NCBI RefSeq assembly: GCF_014489595.1
Contig: NZ_CP060790.1
Span: forward strand, 4,278,001 to 4,342,000
Direction of reading: 5' to 3'
Length of the DNA stretch: 64,000 bases
Source: Paenacidovorax monticola
Lineage (GTDB): Bacteria > Pseudomonadota > Gammaproteobacteria > Burkholderiales > Burkholderiaceae_C
How positions within the stretch are numbered: position 1 is the first letter of the stretch; the number at the start of each line of letters is the position of its first letter. This document shows positions 47,638-56,594 of this stretch, one piece after another. A model generated the notes under the pieces. It was not told the origin of the DNA and ran no database searches. It saw only the letters and a list, made by a program, of their open reading frames with translations. The translations under genes and the position numbers were made by a program.

Positions 47638-48771
47638 ATGACTTCGCCTACCTCTACTTCCATCCTGCTGCCCGCGCCGGCGCCGCTGCTCACGCGCGGC
47701 GGCTGGTCGGCCTTCATCGTCGCGCTCATCGTGGTGTGCGCCGTGGCCCCAGTGCTCAACCTCATGGTGCCTGCGGGCAGCGCCTTCCACCTCAGCGACT
47801 ACGCCGTGGCATTGCTCGGCAAGATCATGTGCTACGCCATCTGTGCGCTGGCCATGGACCTGATCTGGGGCTACACGGGCATCCTCTCGCTGGGCCACGG
47901 CCTGTTCTTCGCGCTGGGCGGCTACATGATGGGCATGTACCTCATGCGCCAGATCGGGCGCGACGGCAACTACAAAAGCGACCTGCCCGACTTCATGGTG
48001 TTCCTCGACTGGAAGGAGCTGCCCTGGCACTGGCTGCTGTCCGATAGCTTCATCGCCACGCTGGTGCTCATCGTGGCAGTGCCGGGGCTCATCGCCTTCG
48101 TGTTCGGCTACTTCGCGTTCCGCTCGCGCATCAAGGGCGTGTACTTCTCCATCATCACGCAGGCCATGACCTACGCGGCCATGCTGCTGTTCTTCCGCAA
48201 CGAGACGGGTTTCGGCGGCAACAACGGCTTCACCGACTTCAAGCGCATCCTGGGCATTCCCATCGCCACGCAGGAGATGCGCATGCTGCTGTTCGTGCTC
48301 ACGGGCTGCACGCTGCTGGGCTTCTTCCTGCTCGCGCGCTGGCTGGTACGCAGCAAGTTCGGCCGCGTGCTGCAGGCCATCCGCGACGCCGAGAGCCGCG
48401 TGATGTTCTCGGGCTACTCGCCGCTGCCCTACAAGCTCACGATCTGGACCATCAGCGCCATGATGTGCGGCGTGGCGGGAGCGCTCTACGTGCCCCAGGT
48501 CGGCATCATCAACCCCGGCGAGATGAGCGCGGCCAACTCCATCGAGATCGCCGTGTGGGCCGCCGTCGGCGGGCGCGGCACCCTGGCCGGGCCGATCGCG
48601 GGCGCCTTCCTCGTGAACGGCGCCAAGAGCTGGCTCACGGTGACGGCGCCCGAGTTCTGGCTCTACTTCCTGGGGGCGCTGTTCATTGCCGTGACGCTGT
48701 TCCTGCCCCAAGGGGTGGTTGGCCTGCTGCGCAAGTGGGGCAAGGCCACGGAAAAGGGAGGTGCGCGATGA
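47638..48771 (+). CDS. urtC: Urea ABC transporter permease UrtC
   Basis: A 377-residue LivM-type permease with about ten membrane segments. AMDLIWGYTGILSLGHGLFF, IKGVYFSIITQAMTYAAMLL, NETGFGGNNGFTDF and GRGTLAGPIAGAFLVNGAKS are characteristic. ATG 47638, 19 bp after urtB. Its TGA overlaps the urtD ATG (ATGA). Confidence 0.95.
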   Translation: MTSPTSTSILLPAPAPLLTRGGWSAFIVALIVVCAVAPVLNLMVPAGSAFHLSDYAVALLGKIMCYAICALAMDLIWGYTGILSLGHGLFFALGGYMMGMYLMRQIGRDGNYKSDLPDFMVFLDWKELPWHWLLSDSFIATLVLIVAVPGLIAFVFGYFAFRSRIKGVYFSIITQAMTYAAMLLFFRNETGFGGNNGFTDFKRILGIPIATQEMRMLLFVLTGCTLLGFFLLARWLVRSKFGRVLQAIRDAESRVMFSGYSPLPYKLTIWTISAMMCGVAGALYVPQVGIINPGEMSAANSIEIAVWAAVGGRGTLAGPIAGAFLVNGAKSWLTVTAPEFWLYFLGALFIAVTLFLPQGVVGLLRKWGKATEKGGAR

Positions 48772-49643
48772 CGCCCGATCTGATGGATGAAGGCGCGCGC
48801 CGCGTGCGCGCGCATGCCGAGCAGGAGGCCCGGGGCCGCACCGAATCGGGCGGCCGCGCCGCAGGGTTCGCGCGCGTGGCCACGCCGGGCGAGGTGGATG
48901 TGGCGCATGGCCGCATCCTCTACCTGGAGGATGTGCACGTGGCCTTCGACGGATTCAAGGCCATCAACGGCCTGCACCTCGACATCGCCCCCGGCGAGCT
49001 GCGCTGCATCATCGGCCCCAACGGCGCGGGCAAGACCACGATGATGGACATCATCACGGGCAAGACCCGGCCCGACCGGGGCACGGTGTTCTTCGGCTCC
49101 ACCATCGACCTGCTGCGCCACAACGAGCCCGAGATCGCGGGCCTGGGTATCGGCCGCAAGTTCCAGAAGCCCACGGTGTTCGAGCAGCTCAGCGTGTTCG
49201 AGAACCTGGAGCTGGCCCTCAAGACGCACAAGGGTGTGAAGCACAGCATGTTCTTCCGCCTCGACAGCGCCCAGAAGGACCGCCTGGCCGAGGTGCTGCA
49301 CACCATCCACCTCGCGGCCGAGGTCACGCGGCAGGCGGGGCAGCTCAGCCACGGCCAGAAGCAGTGGCTCGAGATCGGCATGCTGCTCATGCAGGACCCG
49401 AAGCTGCTGCTGCTCGACGAGCCCGTGGCCGGCATGACCGACGAGGAAACGGCGCGCACGGCCGAGCTGTTCCTTGCGCTCAAGGGCCGGCATTCGCTCA
49501 TGGTGGTGGAGCACGACATGTCGTTCATCCGCACCATCAGCGAGAAGGTCACGGTGCTGTGCGACGGCGCGGTGCTGGCCGAGGGCACGCTCGACCAGGT
49601 GCAGGCCGACGAGCGCGTGATCGAGGTGTATCTCGGGCGCTGA
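48768..49643 (+). CDS. urtD: Urea ABC transporter ATP-binding protein UrtD
   Basis: A 291-residue ATPase. Walker A is GPNGAGKTTMMDIITG (about 83-98), the signature LSHGQKQWLEIGMLLMQDP and Walker B LLLLDEPVAGMTDEE. GIGRKFQKPTVFEQLSVFEN is the UrtD-like Q-loop region. An unusual charged N-terminal extension of about 50 residues (MTPDLMDEGARRVRAHAE) comes before the ABC core. Confidence 0.95.
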   Translation: MTPDLMDEGARRVRAHAEQEARGRTESGGRAAGFARVATPGEVDVAHGRILYLEDVHVAFDGFKAINGLHLDIAPGELRCIIGPNGAGKTTMMDIITGKTRPDRGTVFFGSTIDLLRHNEPEIAGLGIGRKFQKPTVFEQLSVFENLELALKTHKGVKHSMFFRLDSAQKDRLAEVLHTIHLAAEVTRQAGQLSHGQKQWLEIGMLLMQDPKLLLLDEPVAGMTDEETARTAELFLALKGRHSLMVVEHDMSFIRTISEKVTVLCDGAVLAEGTLDQVQADERVIEVYLGR

Positions 49644-49681
49644 GGCCTCCGGGCAGAACACTGGCAACGAAAGACTTCCCC

Positions 49682-50371
49682 ATGCTTTCCGTACAGAACC
49701 TCCACCAGTACTACGGCGGCTCCCACATCCTGCGCGACGTGAGCCTGTCTGCCACGCCCGGCAAGGTCACCGTGCTGCTGGGCCGCAACGGCGTGGGCAA
49801 GACCACGCTGCTCAAGAGCCTCATGGGCCTGGTGCCGATCAAGAGCGGCACCATCGCCCTTGACGGCCAGCCCATCGAGGGCCGCACGCCCTACGAACGC
49901 GCGCGCGCCGGCATCGGCTTCGTGCCGCAGGGGCGCGAGATCTTCGGCCGCCTCACGGTGGAAGAAAACCTGCGCATGGGGCTGGCCTACCGCAGCGCGT
50001 CCACGCCCGTGCCCGCGCACCTGTATGAGCTGTTCCCGGTGCTCAAGCAGATGCTGGGGCGCCGGGGCGGCGACCTCTCGGGCGGCCAGCAGCAGCAACT
50101 GGCCATCGCGCGCGCGCTCGCGCCGGGCCCGCGCCTGCTGGTGCTCGACGAGCCCACCGAGGGCATCCAGCCCAGCATCATCAAGGACATCGGCCGCGTG
50201 ATCCGCCAGCTCGCCGACGGCGGCATGGCCATCCTGCTGTGCGAGCAGTACTACGACTTCGCCGAGGAACTGGCCGACGAGTACCTCGTGATGGAGCGCG
50301 GCGAGGTCATCGCGCGAGGCCCGGGGCACGAGATGCAGGCCAAGGGCATACGCCAGCTCGTGGCGATCTGA
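49682..50371 (+). CDS. urtE: Urea ABC transporter ATP-binding protein UrtE
   Basis: A 229-residue LivF-like ATPase. MLSVQNLHQYYGGSHILRDV, Walker A GRNGVGKTTLLKSLMG, GIGFVPQGREIFGRLTVEEN, signature LSGGQQQQLAIARAL and Walker B LLVLDEPTEGIQPSI. Last gene of urtABCDE, 38 bp after urtD. Confidence 0.95.
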   Translation: MLSVQNLHQYYGGSHILRDVSLSATPGKVTVLLGRNGVGKTTLLKSLMGLVPIKSGTIALDGQPIEGRTPYERARAGIGFVPQGREIFGRLTVEENLRMGLAYRSASTPVPAHLYELFPVLKQMLGRRGGDLSGGQQQQLAIARALAPGPRLLVLDEPTEGIQPSIIKDIGRVIRQLADGGMAILLCEQYYDFAEELADEYLVMERGEVIARGPGHEMQAKGIRQLVAI

Positions 50372-50380
50372 AGGGAAACA

Positions 50381-50463
50381 CCCCTGAGGCGCTTCGCGCC
50401 TTCCCCCTCGCTCTACGCGCTGCGCGCTACGGGAGGGGGCGCAGCCCTCGCTGCGGGGCGGCC
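50381..50463. repeat. REP-like intergenic element, copy 1
   Basis: A GC-rich 83-bp element starting CCCCTGAGGCGCTTCGCGCC, with internal palindromes and ending CCCTCGCTGCGGGGCGGCC. A second copy in reverse orientation is at 57186-57264. It lies between the convergent urtE and dehalogenase genes, where it may also act as a two-way terminator. Confidence 0.65.
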
Positions 50464-50496
50464 TTCGCCCAGGGTGCGCCAGTTCCGTGCGTCGCC

Positions 50497-51198
50497 TTAG
50501 CAGCCCAGCCGGTCGGCCAGCGCCATCAGGCTCGCGCAGTGCAGGTCGTTGCCGGGCTGGGGCGACACGTCCTTGGGGTGGGCCGCGCCGAACTCGTGCG
50601 GCCGTTCGATGTAGGCCGTGCGCAGCCCGCAGGCGCGCGCACCCTCCAGGTCTTCGTGGTGCGCGGCCACCAGCATCACCTGCTGGGGCGGCAGGCCGAA
50701 CACGCGCGCCACGCCCAGGTAGGTGGCCGGGTCGGGCTTGTAGGCGCGGAACACTTCGGCCGAGAGCACGCAGTCCCACGGCAGGCCCGCGCGCTTGGCC
50801 ATATTGGTGAGCAGGCCGATGTTGCCGTTGGACAGCGAAGTGATGGTGTAGCGCCGCTTGAGCCGGGTGAGCCCCTGCACGCTGTCGGGCCAGGGGTCGA
50901 GCCGGTGCCACACGCGGTTGAGGTGGCGGCGCTCGTCCTCGCCGAGTTGCGCGAGCCCGAAGCGCGGCAGGATCTCGTCGAGCACCATGCGGTGCAGGTC
51001 GTCGATCAGCGTCCAGCCCAGTTCGCCGCTGCGCACGCGCTGCATGGCGGGCTGGTAGCCCGCGCGCCAGGCGAGCACGAAGGCGTCGGCGTCGACCTGC
51101 GGGTACAGCGCGCCCACCTCGCGCACGATGCTGCCGTGCCAGTCCACGACGGTGCCGAAGATGTCGAACGCGAGAACCTGGACGTCGTTGGGCTGCAT
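50497..51198 (-). CDS. HAD-superfamily hydrolase, haloacid dehalogenase type II
   Basis: A 233-residue hydrolase. The nucleophile Asp is in AFDIFGTVVDWHGS (about residue 12), motif II in TSLSNGNIGLL and motif III in RAYKPDPATYLGV, followed by VMLVAAHHEDLEGARACGLR. This matches L-2-haloacid dehalogenases, which may act on other organic acids or phosphates in vivo. It lies between urtE and ureD, 29 bp downstream of ureD on the same strand. Confidence 0.88.
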   Translation of the reverse strand: MQPNDVQVLAFDIFGTVVDWHGSIVREVGALYPQVDADAFVLAWRAGYQPAMQRVRSGELGWTLIDDLHRMVLDEILPRFGLAQLGEDERRHLNRVWHRLDPWPDSVQGLTRLKRRYTITSLSNGNIGLLTNMAKRAGLPWDCVLSAEVFRAYKPDPATYLGVARVFGLPPQQVMLVAAHHEDLEGARACGLRTAYIERPHEFGAAHPKDVSPQPGNDLHCASLMALADRLGC

Positions 51199-51227
51199 GC
51201 GGGGCTCCGGGGGGAAATGCCCGCAGC

Positions 51228-52058
51228 TTACATCGCCCAGATGCGCGGCGCTGTCGCGGGCAGGTCCCAGAAATGCTGGCGCCACACGCTCCAGATGCGC
51301 TTGAGCAGGTCCATGGCGGGCTCCACCACCGGCGCGAGCGTGCGCACCACCACGAGCTGCGGCTGGGGGCTGGTGGCGCCCGCCGTGCGCGCGAGCGCGT
51401 GGGCGTCGATCACGGCGCGGGCCAGGTCCAGCGCCGCCTCGCGCCGCTCGCGTGCCAGTGCGCTGCCGGTGACGAAGAACAGCGAGGCCATGCAGCGCTG
51501 GCCTGCCAGGCCCAGCGGCCCGTCCATGAGCAGCGCGTCCTGCGCGTCGACCAGGCCGCGCTCCAGCCACAGGCCCGGCGCCTCGATGTGCTGCAGGAAA
51601 CGCCCCTGCGCGAAGGGCTGGCCCGCGTGCGGCAGGCCGAACGCCGTCACGTCCCAGCCCAGGCATTCGGCGCCCGGCGCCAGCTCGATGCGCAGGTGGT
51701 TCTCGGCCTCGCAGGCGTTGTAGGCCAGGGCTTCGAGCGGCAGCCATTCGAGCCGCGCGCCGCTCTCGAGCACGAGGCGCGTGCGCTGCACGGCCGGCAT
51801 TCCGTTGGAGCGGTAGAAGCGCGTGGCTCCCGGCGTGGTGACGAGGCCGTGCGCGCCGCCTGCCACCTGGGCCGTGATGTCGAGCACGTCGCCGCCGACG
51901 AGGCCGCCCGGCGGGTGCACGAGCACGTTGTGGCATATGGCGCCACCTTCGGGATAGAGGCTTTGCAGCACGCGCAGCGGGCCTTCGTGCAGGTGGCGCG
52001 CCACGGTGCGCTGTTGCTCGCAGCGGTAGTCAAGGTGCAGGCGCGCTGGCCAGGTCAT
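51228..52058 (-). CDS. ureD: Urease accessory protein UreD
   Basis: A 276-residue scaffold protein (UreH type) that binds apo-urease with UreF and UreG and channels nickel. Signatures: LYPEGGAICHNVLVHPPGGL, GGDVLDITAQVAGGAHGLVT, TTPGATRFYRSNG, LEWLPLEALAYNACEAENHL and GWDVTAFGLPHAG. It is needed by the ure genes at 24-30 kb but sits 21 kb away, beside urtABCDE and a HAD gene. Upstream bases 52059-52095 include a GCTATC-GAATA-type short repeat. Confidence 0.94.
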   Translation of the reverse strand: MTWPARLHLDYRCEQQRTVARHLHEGPLRVLQSLYPEGGAICHNVLVHPPGGLVGGDVLDITAQVAGGAHGLVTTPGATRFYRSNGMPAVQRTRLVLESGARLEWLPLEALAYNACEAENHLRIELAPGAECLGWDVTAFGLPHAGQPFAQGRFLQHIEAPGLWLERGLVDAQDALLMDGPLGLAGQRCMASLFFVTGSALARERREAALDLARAVIDAHALARTAGATSPQPQLVVVRTLAPVVEPAMDLLKRIWSVWRQHFWDLPATAPRIWAM

Positions 52059-52117
52059 GCGAATTTGCTATCGAATAGTGAGCTATCGGCGCATGATACC
52101 CAAGCGCTGCGGTGCCG

Positions 52118-52627
52118 TCAGGCTTTCCAGGCACCCTGGTGCGATGCCGATGACTCCCCGATCAGCGCGGGGCCGATGCATTCGATGGGGTGGGCCGAGG
52201 CCGCGAACACGTCGCGGCACGACAGCTCGGCGTCGCACTGGTCCAGCCGCTCGCCACGGAAGGCACGCAGGCGCACCGCGTCGATGCCATACACCACGCG
52301 GCCGATGGCGGACCAGAAGATCGCGCCCGCGCACATCACGCAGGGCTCGGCGGACGAGTACAGCGTGGCGCCCGCGAGCTGCTCGCGCGTGTGGTGCGGG
52401 CTCGCGATGCGGATGGCTGACAGCTCGGCGTGCGCGGTGCAGTCGCCGGTCTCGCCGTTGGCGTTCCAGGCTTCGGCGAGCACGCTGCCGTCGGCGCCGA
52501 CGATCAACGCGCCGAACGGGCGGTTGCCGCGTGCGCGGGCCTGGCCGGCCAGGGCGATGGCCTGGCGCAGGTAGCGGCCGTCGTGCTCGCCGAGCGCGGC
52601 TTCGGGGGGGAGGGCGGTCGTGGGCAT
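52118..52627 (-). CDS. Nucleoside/nucleobase deaminase (CDA family)
   Basis: A 169-residue zinc deaminase. The zinc site is CTAHAELSAIR (His-Ala-Glu) and PCVMCAGAIFWSAIGRVVYG. This resembles guanine deaminase/tRNA adenosine deaminase-like proteins; the substrate is not defined by sequence. ATG 52625-52627 has a GAGGAA ribosome-binding site; an upstream ATG at 52648, overlapping the stop of the binding-protein gene, would add seven residues. Coupled to the ABC binding-protein gene upstream. Confidence 0.85.
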   Translation of the reverse strand: MPTTALPPEAALGEHDGRYLRQAIALAGQARARGNRPFGALIVGADGSVLAEAWNANGETGDCTAHAELSAIRIASPHHTREQLAGATLYSSAEPCVMCAGAIFWSAIGRVVYGIDAVRLRAFRGERLDQCDAELSCRDVFAASAHPIECIGPALIGESSASHQGAWKA

Positions 52628-52647
52628 GGTCGGTTCCTCGTGGTGCA

Positions 52648-53682
52648 TCAGGCCTTGACCATGCGCTCGGCCTGCGGGGGCAGCATGCTGCGGTTGAAGA
52701 TCGCATCGGCTGGCGGGCGCTGCTTGAGCCCGAACACCTCCACCACCTCGTCCACCTGCTGCTCCAGCACGCGCTTGCTGAAGTCGCCCAGGCCGTGGCC
52801 GCGCGTGTCGGGCGCGCCCACGTATTGCGCGGTGATGGCCCAGCGCGCCAGCTCCACCTTCTCGTCGAGGATGGGCTCGCGCTGGCGGGTGGCGGCGATC
52901 GCGGCGGCGGGGTGGGCGAAGGTCTCCACGATGGCCCGGTTGCTCGCGCGCAGGAAGGCCGCGATCACTTCGGGCCGCTCGGCGGCGAGGCGGCTCGATG
53001 CGAGGATGGCGTTGCCATAGAGGCTCACGCCCGCGTCGGTGTAGCTCAGCACCGCCAGCTCCTCGGGCTTCATGCGCGCGAACAGCGACACGGCCGAGTC
53101 GTGGAAGTAGGTGGCCGCATCGACGTCGCCGCGCACCATCACGTTGTCGCGCGCGGAGAACTCGGTGGTGGACCAGCTGAACAGGTCCACGGGCAGGCCG
53201 CGCTTGCGGGCCACCATGGGCCAGGTGCGGCGCGTGGACTCGACGGCGGCGGCGGCCACCTTCTTGCCCTTGAGGCTCGCGAAATCGGCCGTGATGCCCC
53301 GGTCCTTGCGGCCGATGATGACAAAGGGCGCGCGGTTGTAGTACTGGTAGACCGCCTGCACGCGCGGCGTGCCGGGGTTTTGCGCATTGAACTCGACGAG
53401 CGAGCTGATGTCGCCCAGGCCGAGCTGGTAGGCCCCGCTGGCGATGCGCGTGATCGAGGCGACGGAGCCCGCGCCCACGTCGATGGCCACGTCCAGCCCC
53501 TCGTCGCGGTAGTAGCCCTTTTGCAGCGCGAGAAAGAAGGGAGCGGTCTGCCCCGTCACGCGGAAGTCGAGCGTGAACTTGAGCGGAATCAGGGCCTTGC
53601 CCTGGGCCCTGGCGCCCGAGGGGGCGATGGCAGTGGCGAGCGCGGCGGCGGGAAGCGAGGCGAGGAAATGGCGGCGTTGCAT
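52648..53682 (-). CDS. ABC transporter substrate-binding protein, NMT1/THI5-like
   Basis: A 344-residue periplasmic protein. It starts MQRRHFLASLPAAALATAIA (a QRRHFLAS twin-arginine-type signal) and cleaves near ARA-QG. The mature start LKFTLDFRVTGQTAPFFLAL, EGLDVAIDVGAGSVASITRI and IGRKDRGITADFASLKGKKV match the NMT1/THI5 family that binds pyrimidines, sulfonates and similar ligands. There is no permease or ATPase beside it; those at 57-59 kb have their own paralogous binding protein. Next to a deaminase, a nucleobase-like ligand is likely. Confidence 0.9.
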   Translation of the reverse strand: MQRRHFLASLPAAALATAIAPSGARAQGKALIPLKFTLDFRVTGQTAPFFLALQKGYYRDEGLDVAIDVGAGSVASITRIASGAYQLGLGDISSLVEFNAQNPGTPRVQAVYQYYNRAPFVIIGRKDRGITADFASLKGKKVAAAAVESTRRTWPMVARKRGLPVDLFSWSTTEFSARDNVMVRGDVDAATYFHDSAVSLFARMKPEELAVLSYTDAGVSLYGNAILASSRLAAERPEVIAAFLRASNRAIVETFAHPAAAIAATRQREPILDEKVELARWAITAQYVGAPDTRGHGLGDFSKRVLEQQVDEVVEVFGLKQRPPADAIFNRSMLPPQAERMVKA

Positions 53683-54214
53683 GGCGGAACTCTCAGGTCG
53701 GTTCGATGGCAGGTCCGGCCACGGGCAGGGGCACCCGGCGGCAGGGGCGACATGAGCAATTTCCGGGCGACGCGCGGGGGATGGCGCGTGCTGAACGCTT
53801 CTACTCGGAGGACGGTGTTTGCAGAAACCATGCCTGATCCGCGTCAAGCCGCCATGGGTGCTCCAGGGCCATGCCGTGCATCGCCGTGGTGCCTGCACGC
53901 CCCCAAAGTGGCAGGCTTCGCACCGCCATGGCGCACGGGGCGGTGCGGCAGACCGCCTGCCCGTGGTGCCCCGGGCCTGGCGCGCTGCTTGCTTGGAGGA
54001 CGGCAAGAGTAGAAGCGTTCAGCACGCAGGCCCGCCACCAGGGCCTGCTCCGCGGGTCATTGCTCTTGAAGGCGGCGTTGCCGGTGCCGGTACAGCTTGT
54101 GCACGGGGCAGCGCCATGTGTTGCACCACGCCTCAAGAGTGACGTACGGCCCGCACAGGTCCGCAAGCGCGGCGCGGGCCCGTCCCTGGGCACACCACGG
54201 AAAAGGACCCCCAC
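53683..54214. other. Intergenic region with long inverted repeat
   Basis: About 530 bases without a convincing gene, between divergent binding-protein and oxygenase genes. The main structure is a pair of 21-bp perfect inverted arms at 53786-53806 and 54007-54027. Promoters for both genes should lie here; I see no known riboswitch. Confidence 0.6.
53786..54027. repeat. 242-bp segment bounded by perfect 21-bp inverted repeats
   Basis: The left arm 53786-53806 begins GCGTGCTGAACGC; the right arm 54007-54027 is its exact reverse complement. Just inside both ends lies GGAGGACGG in the same orientation. No target-site duplication is evident and no transposase frame is inside, so it is either a MITE-like element or a regulatory structure. 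Confidence 0.65.
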
Positions 54215-55216
54215 ATGACCACCACCATCGGCCAGGAAGGCTACGCACTCGGCGAACTCGAGAAGGAGTCCCGCATGGGCGGGCAGGGCCAGGAGACGAC
54301 GGCGCGCGAGGTGCGCGTGATCGACATCAGCGACTTCGAGGCGCGCCGCGCCGAGATCGCCGAGCAGGTCTGGGCGGCCTCGGTCGACATCGGCTTCTTC
54401 CAGGTTTCGGGCCATGGCATACCGCTCGAAGACATCCGCGCCGCTTTCGCACGGGCCGAGCAGTTCTTCGCACTGCCGCGCGAGACCAAGGCGCAGTGGC
54501 CGCTGGCGCGCAACGCGGGCTGGGAGCACAAGGCGCAGATCCGCCCCTCGACCCGCACGCCTGACCAGAAGGAGTCCTACCAGGTCACGCGCCCGCGCAT
54601 GGCGGGCCTGTGGCCCACGGAGGAGGAGCTGCCGGGCTTCAAGGACGCCACGCTGGCCTTCGAGCGCCAATGCTGGGAGGTGGGCATGCGCCTGCTCTCG
54701 TGCTTTGCCTACAAGCTGGGCTTCGACGCCGGCTTCTTCACGCGCGCGCACGACCCCGCGGTGCCCAGCTACCAGAGCACGCTGCGCATGCTGCACTACT
54801 TCGCGGTCGATCCTGCGCTCAAGGACGAACTGGGCCTGTGGCGCGCGGGCGCGCACACCGACTTCGACTGCCTCACGCTGCTCTTCCAGCGCGCGGGCCA
54901 GGGCGGCCTGCAGGTGCTGCCGGGCAAGGAGATGGCGGCGCAGCAATGGACCAGCGTAGAGCCTGTGGAGGGCGTGATCACCTGCAACATCGGCGACATG
55001 CTCACGCGCTGGAGCGACGACCGGCTGCCGAGCAACTTCCACCGCGTGCGCAACCCGCTGCCGCACGAGTACCAGGGCGCGCGCTACAGCCTGGCGTTCT
55101 TTGCCCAGGCCAACGAGGACGCGGTGATCGAGGGGCCGGGCCGCAAGTACCCGCCCATCACGGGGGCGGAGTACCTGAGGCAGCGCATCAGCGCCAACTT
55201 CTCGAACAAGTACTGA
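54215..55216 (+). CDS. 2-oxoglutarate/Fe(II)-dependent oxygenase, isopenicillin N synthase family
   Basis: A 333-residue enzyme. The iron triad is visible as HTD in GAHTDFDCLTLLF (about 214-216) and the distal His in NFHRVRNPL (about 275). The 2-oxoglutarate-binding Arg is in ARYSLAFFAQ (about 290, R-x-S). The N-terminal DIGFFQVSGHGI is the family's DIOX_N signature. About 35 residues of extra leader precede it. Substrate unknown; it sits with nucleobase-type deaminases and transporters, so oxidation of a nucleobase or related compound is a guess. Confidence 0.88.
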   Translation: MTTTIGQEGYALGELEKESRMGGQGQETTAREVRVIDISDFEARRAEIAEQVWAASVDIGFFQVSGHGIPLEDIRAAFARAEQFFALPRETKAQWPLARNAGWEHKAQIRPSTRTPDQKESYQVTRPRMAGLWPTEEELPGFKDATLAFERQCWEVGMRLLSCFAYKLGFDAGFFTRAHDPAVPSYQSTLRMLHYFAVDPALKDELGLWRAGAHTDFDCLTLLFQRAGQGGLQVLPGKEMAAQQWTSVEPVEGVITCNIGDMLTRWSDDRLPSNFHRVRNPLPHEYQGARYSLAFFAQANEDAVIEGPGRKYPPITGAEYLRQRISANFSNKY

Positions 55217-55364
55217 CGCTGGGCGCGCGGTGGCATCGCGCCGCCGCCTGCACGCGGGCGTGGTTCTGGGCAGAATGCGGGTTTTCCCTGATTTGACCGA
55301 TGCCCCGCCGTTCTCCGCTCCCCCTGTCCGCCTGCTGCCGTGCTTCCTCGCGTGGGGTGGGCCG

Positions 55365-56594
55365 ATGACCTCTTCGACCGGCGGCAACTCCCCGGCAAGC
55401 CACCCCACCGAGGGCACGCGCGCCGGCGCGGCCATCCTGGCGTTGGCCGTGGGCGGCTTCGGCATCGGGACGGGCGAGTTCGCCATCATGGGCCTGCTGC
55501 CCGAGGTCGCGCAGGACCTGCGGGTCAGCATTCCCGAGGCCGGTCATGTGATCAGCGCCTATGCGCTCGGCGTGGTGGTGGGAGCGCCCGTGCTCGCGGT
55601 GCTGGGCGCGCGCATGCGCCGCCGCGCGCTGCTCATGGCGCTGATGGCGTTCTTTGCGCTCGGCAACTTCGCGAGCGCGCTGGCCCCGGGCTACCTTTCG
55701 CTGAACCTGCTGCGCTTCGTCACGGGGCTGCCACACGGCACGTACTTCGGCGTGGCGGCTCTCGTGGCAGCAGGGCTGGCGCCGCCGGGGCGGCGCGCGG
55801 CGGCCGTGGGGCAGATCATGATGGGGCTCACGGTGGCGGTGGTGATAGGCGTGCCGCTGTCGGCCTGGATGGGCGAGGTGCTGGGCTGGCGCGCGGCCTT
55901 CGCGCTGGTGGGCGCCATCGGCCTGCTCACCGTGTGGCTGGTGCGCCGCCATGTGCCCGACGAGCCCGCGTCCGCGCAGTCCAGCCCCTGGCGCGAGCTG
56001 GGCGCGCTGCGCCGGCCACAGGTATGGCTCACGCTCGGCGTGGGGGCCATCGGCTTCGGCGGTCTGTTCTCGGTGTTCAGCTACATCAAGCCCACCATGG
56101 CCGAGGTGGCGCACCTGCCGCCCGAGTGGCTGCCGTTCGTGCTGGCGCTGTTCGGGCTGGGCATGGTGGCGGGCAACTGGCTGGGGCCCAAGTTCGTGGA
56201 CCGCCACCTCATGGCGACCATCGCGGCCATCCTGTCCTGGGGCTGCGCGGTGCTGGTGCTGTTCGCGCTCACGGTGCAGGTGCTGCCGCTCGCGGTGGCG
56301 GGCACCTTCCTCGTGGGTACGCTGGGGGCGCTGGGCCCGGCGCTGCAGGTGCGGCTCATGGATGTGGCGGGCGATGCGCAGACGCTGGCGGCCGCGCTCA
56401 ACCATTCGGCCTTCAACGCGGCCAATGCACTGGGTGCGTGGCTGGGCGGCATGGCCGTGGTGTGGGGTTGGGGCTGGGCCGCCACGGGCTGGGTGGGCGC
56501 CGCGCTGGCGCTGGGCGGGCTGGCGGTGTTCGGCGCGTCGGTCTGGCTGGACGGGCGCACCCGGCCGGTGGCAGAAGCCTCAGCGCTCGGCTGA
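55365..56594 (+). CDS. MFS transporter, AraJ-like
   Basis: A 409-residue transporter with 12 predicted helices. LALAVGGFGIGTGEFAIMGL, the loop motif LGARMRRRALLMALMAFFAL, LPHGTYFGVAALVAAG and LNHSAFNAANALGAWLGG are typical of the AraJ/YdhP drug-proton or sugar exporters. ATG 55365 (MTSSTGG) is chosen because it begins about 20 residues before helix 1. It ends 15 bases inside the convergent deaminase gene. Confidence 0.88.
   Translation: MTSSTGGNSPASHPTEGTRAGAAILALAVGGFGIGTGEFAIMGLLPEVAQDLRVSIPEAGHVISAYALGVVVGAPVLAVLGARMRRRALLMALMAFFALGNFASALAPGYLSLNLLRFVTGLPHGTYFGVAALVAAGLAPPGRRAAAVGQIMMGLTVAVVIGVPLSAWMGEVLGWRAAFALVGAIGLLTVWLVRRHVPDEPASAQSSPWRELGALRRPQVWLTLGVGAIGFGGLFSVFSYIKPTMAEVAHLPPEWLPFVLALFGLGMVAGNWLGPKFVDRHLMATIAAILSWGCAVLVLFALTVQVLPLAVAGTFLVGTLGALGPALQVRLMDVAGDAQTLAAALNHSAFNAANALGAWLGGMAVVWGWGWAATGWVGAALALGGLAVFGASVWLDGRTRPVAEASALG

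Noticed and set aside
53683..54214. Possible guanidine or TPP riboswitch upstream of the transporter and oxygenase genes
   Set aside because: ACGG-containing motifs are present, but I cannot find the conserved pairing of the ykkC, mini-ykkC or TPP classes.
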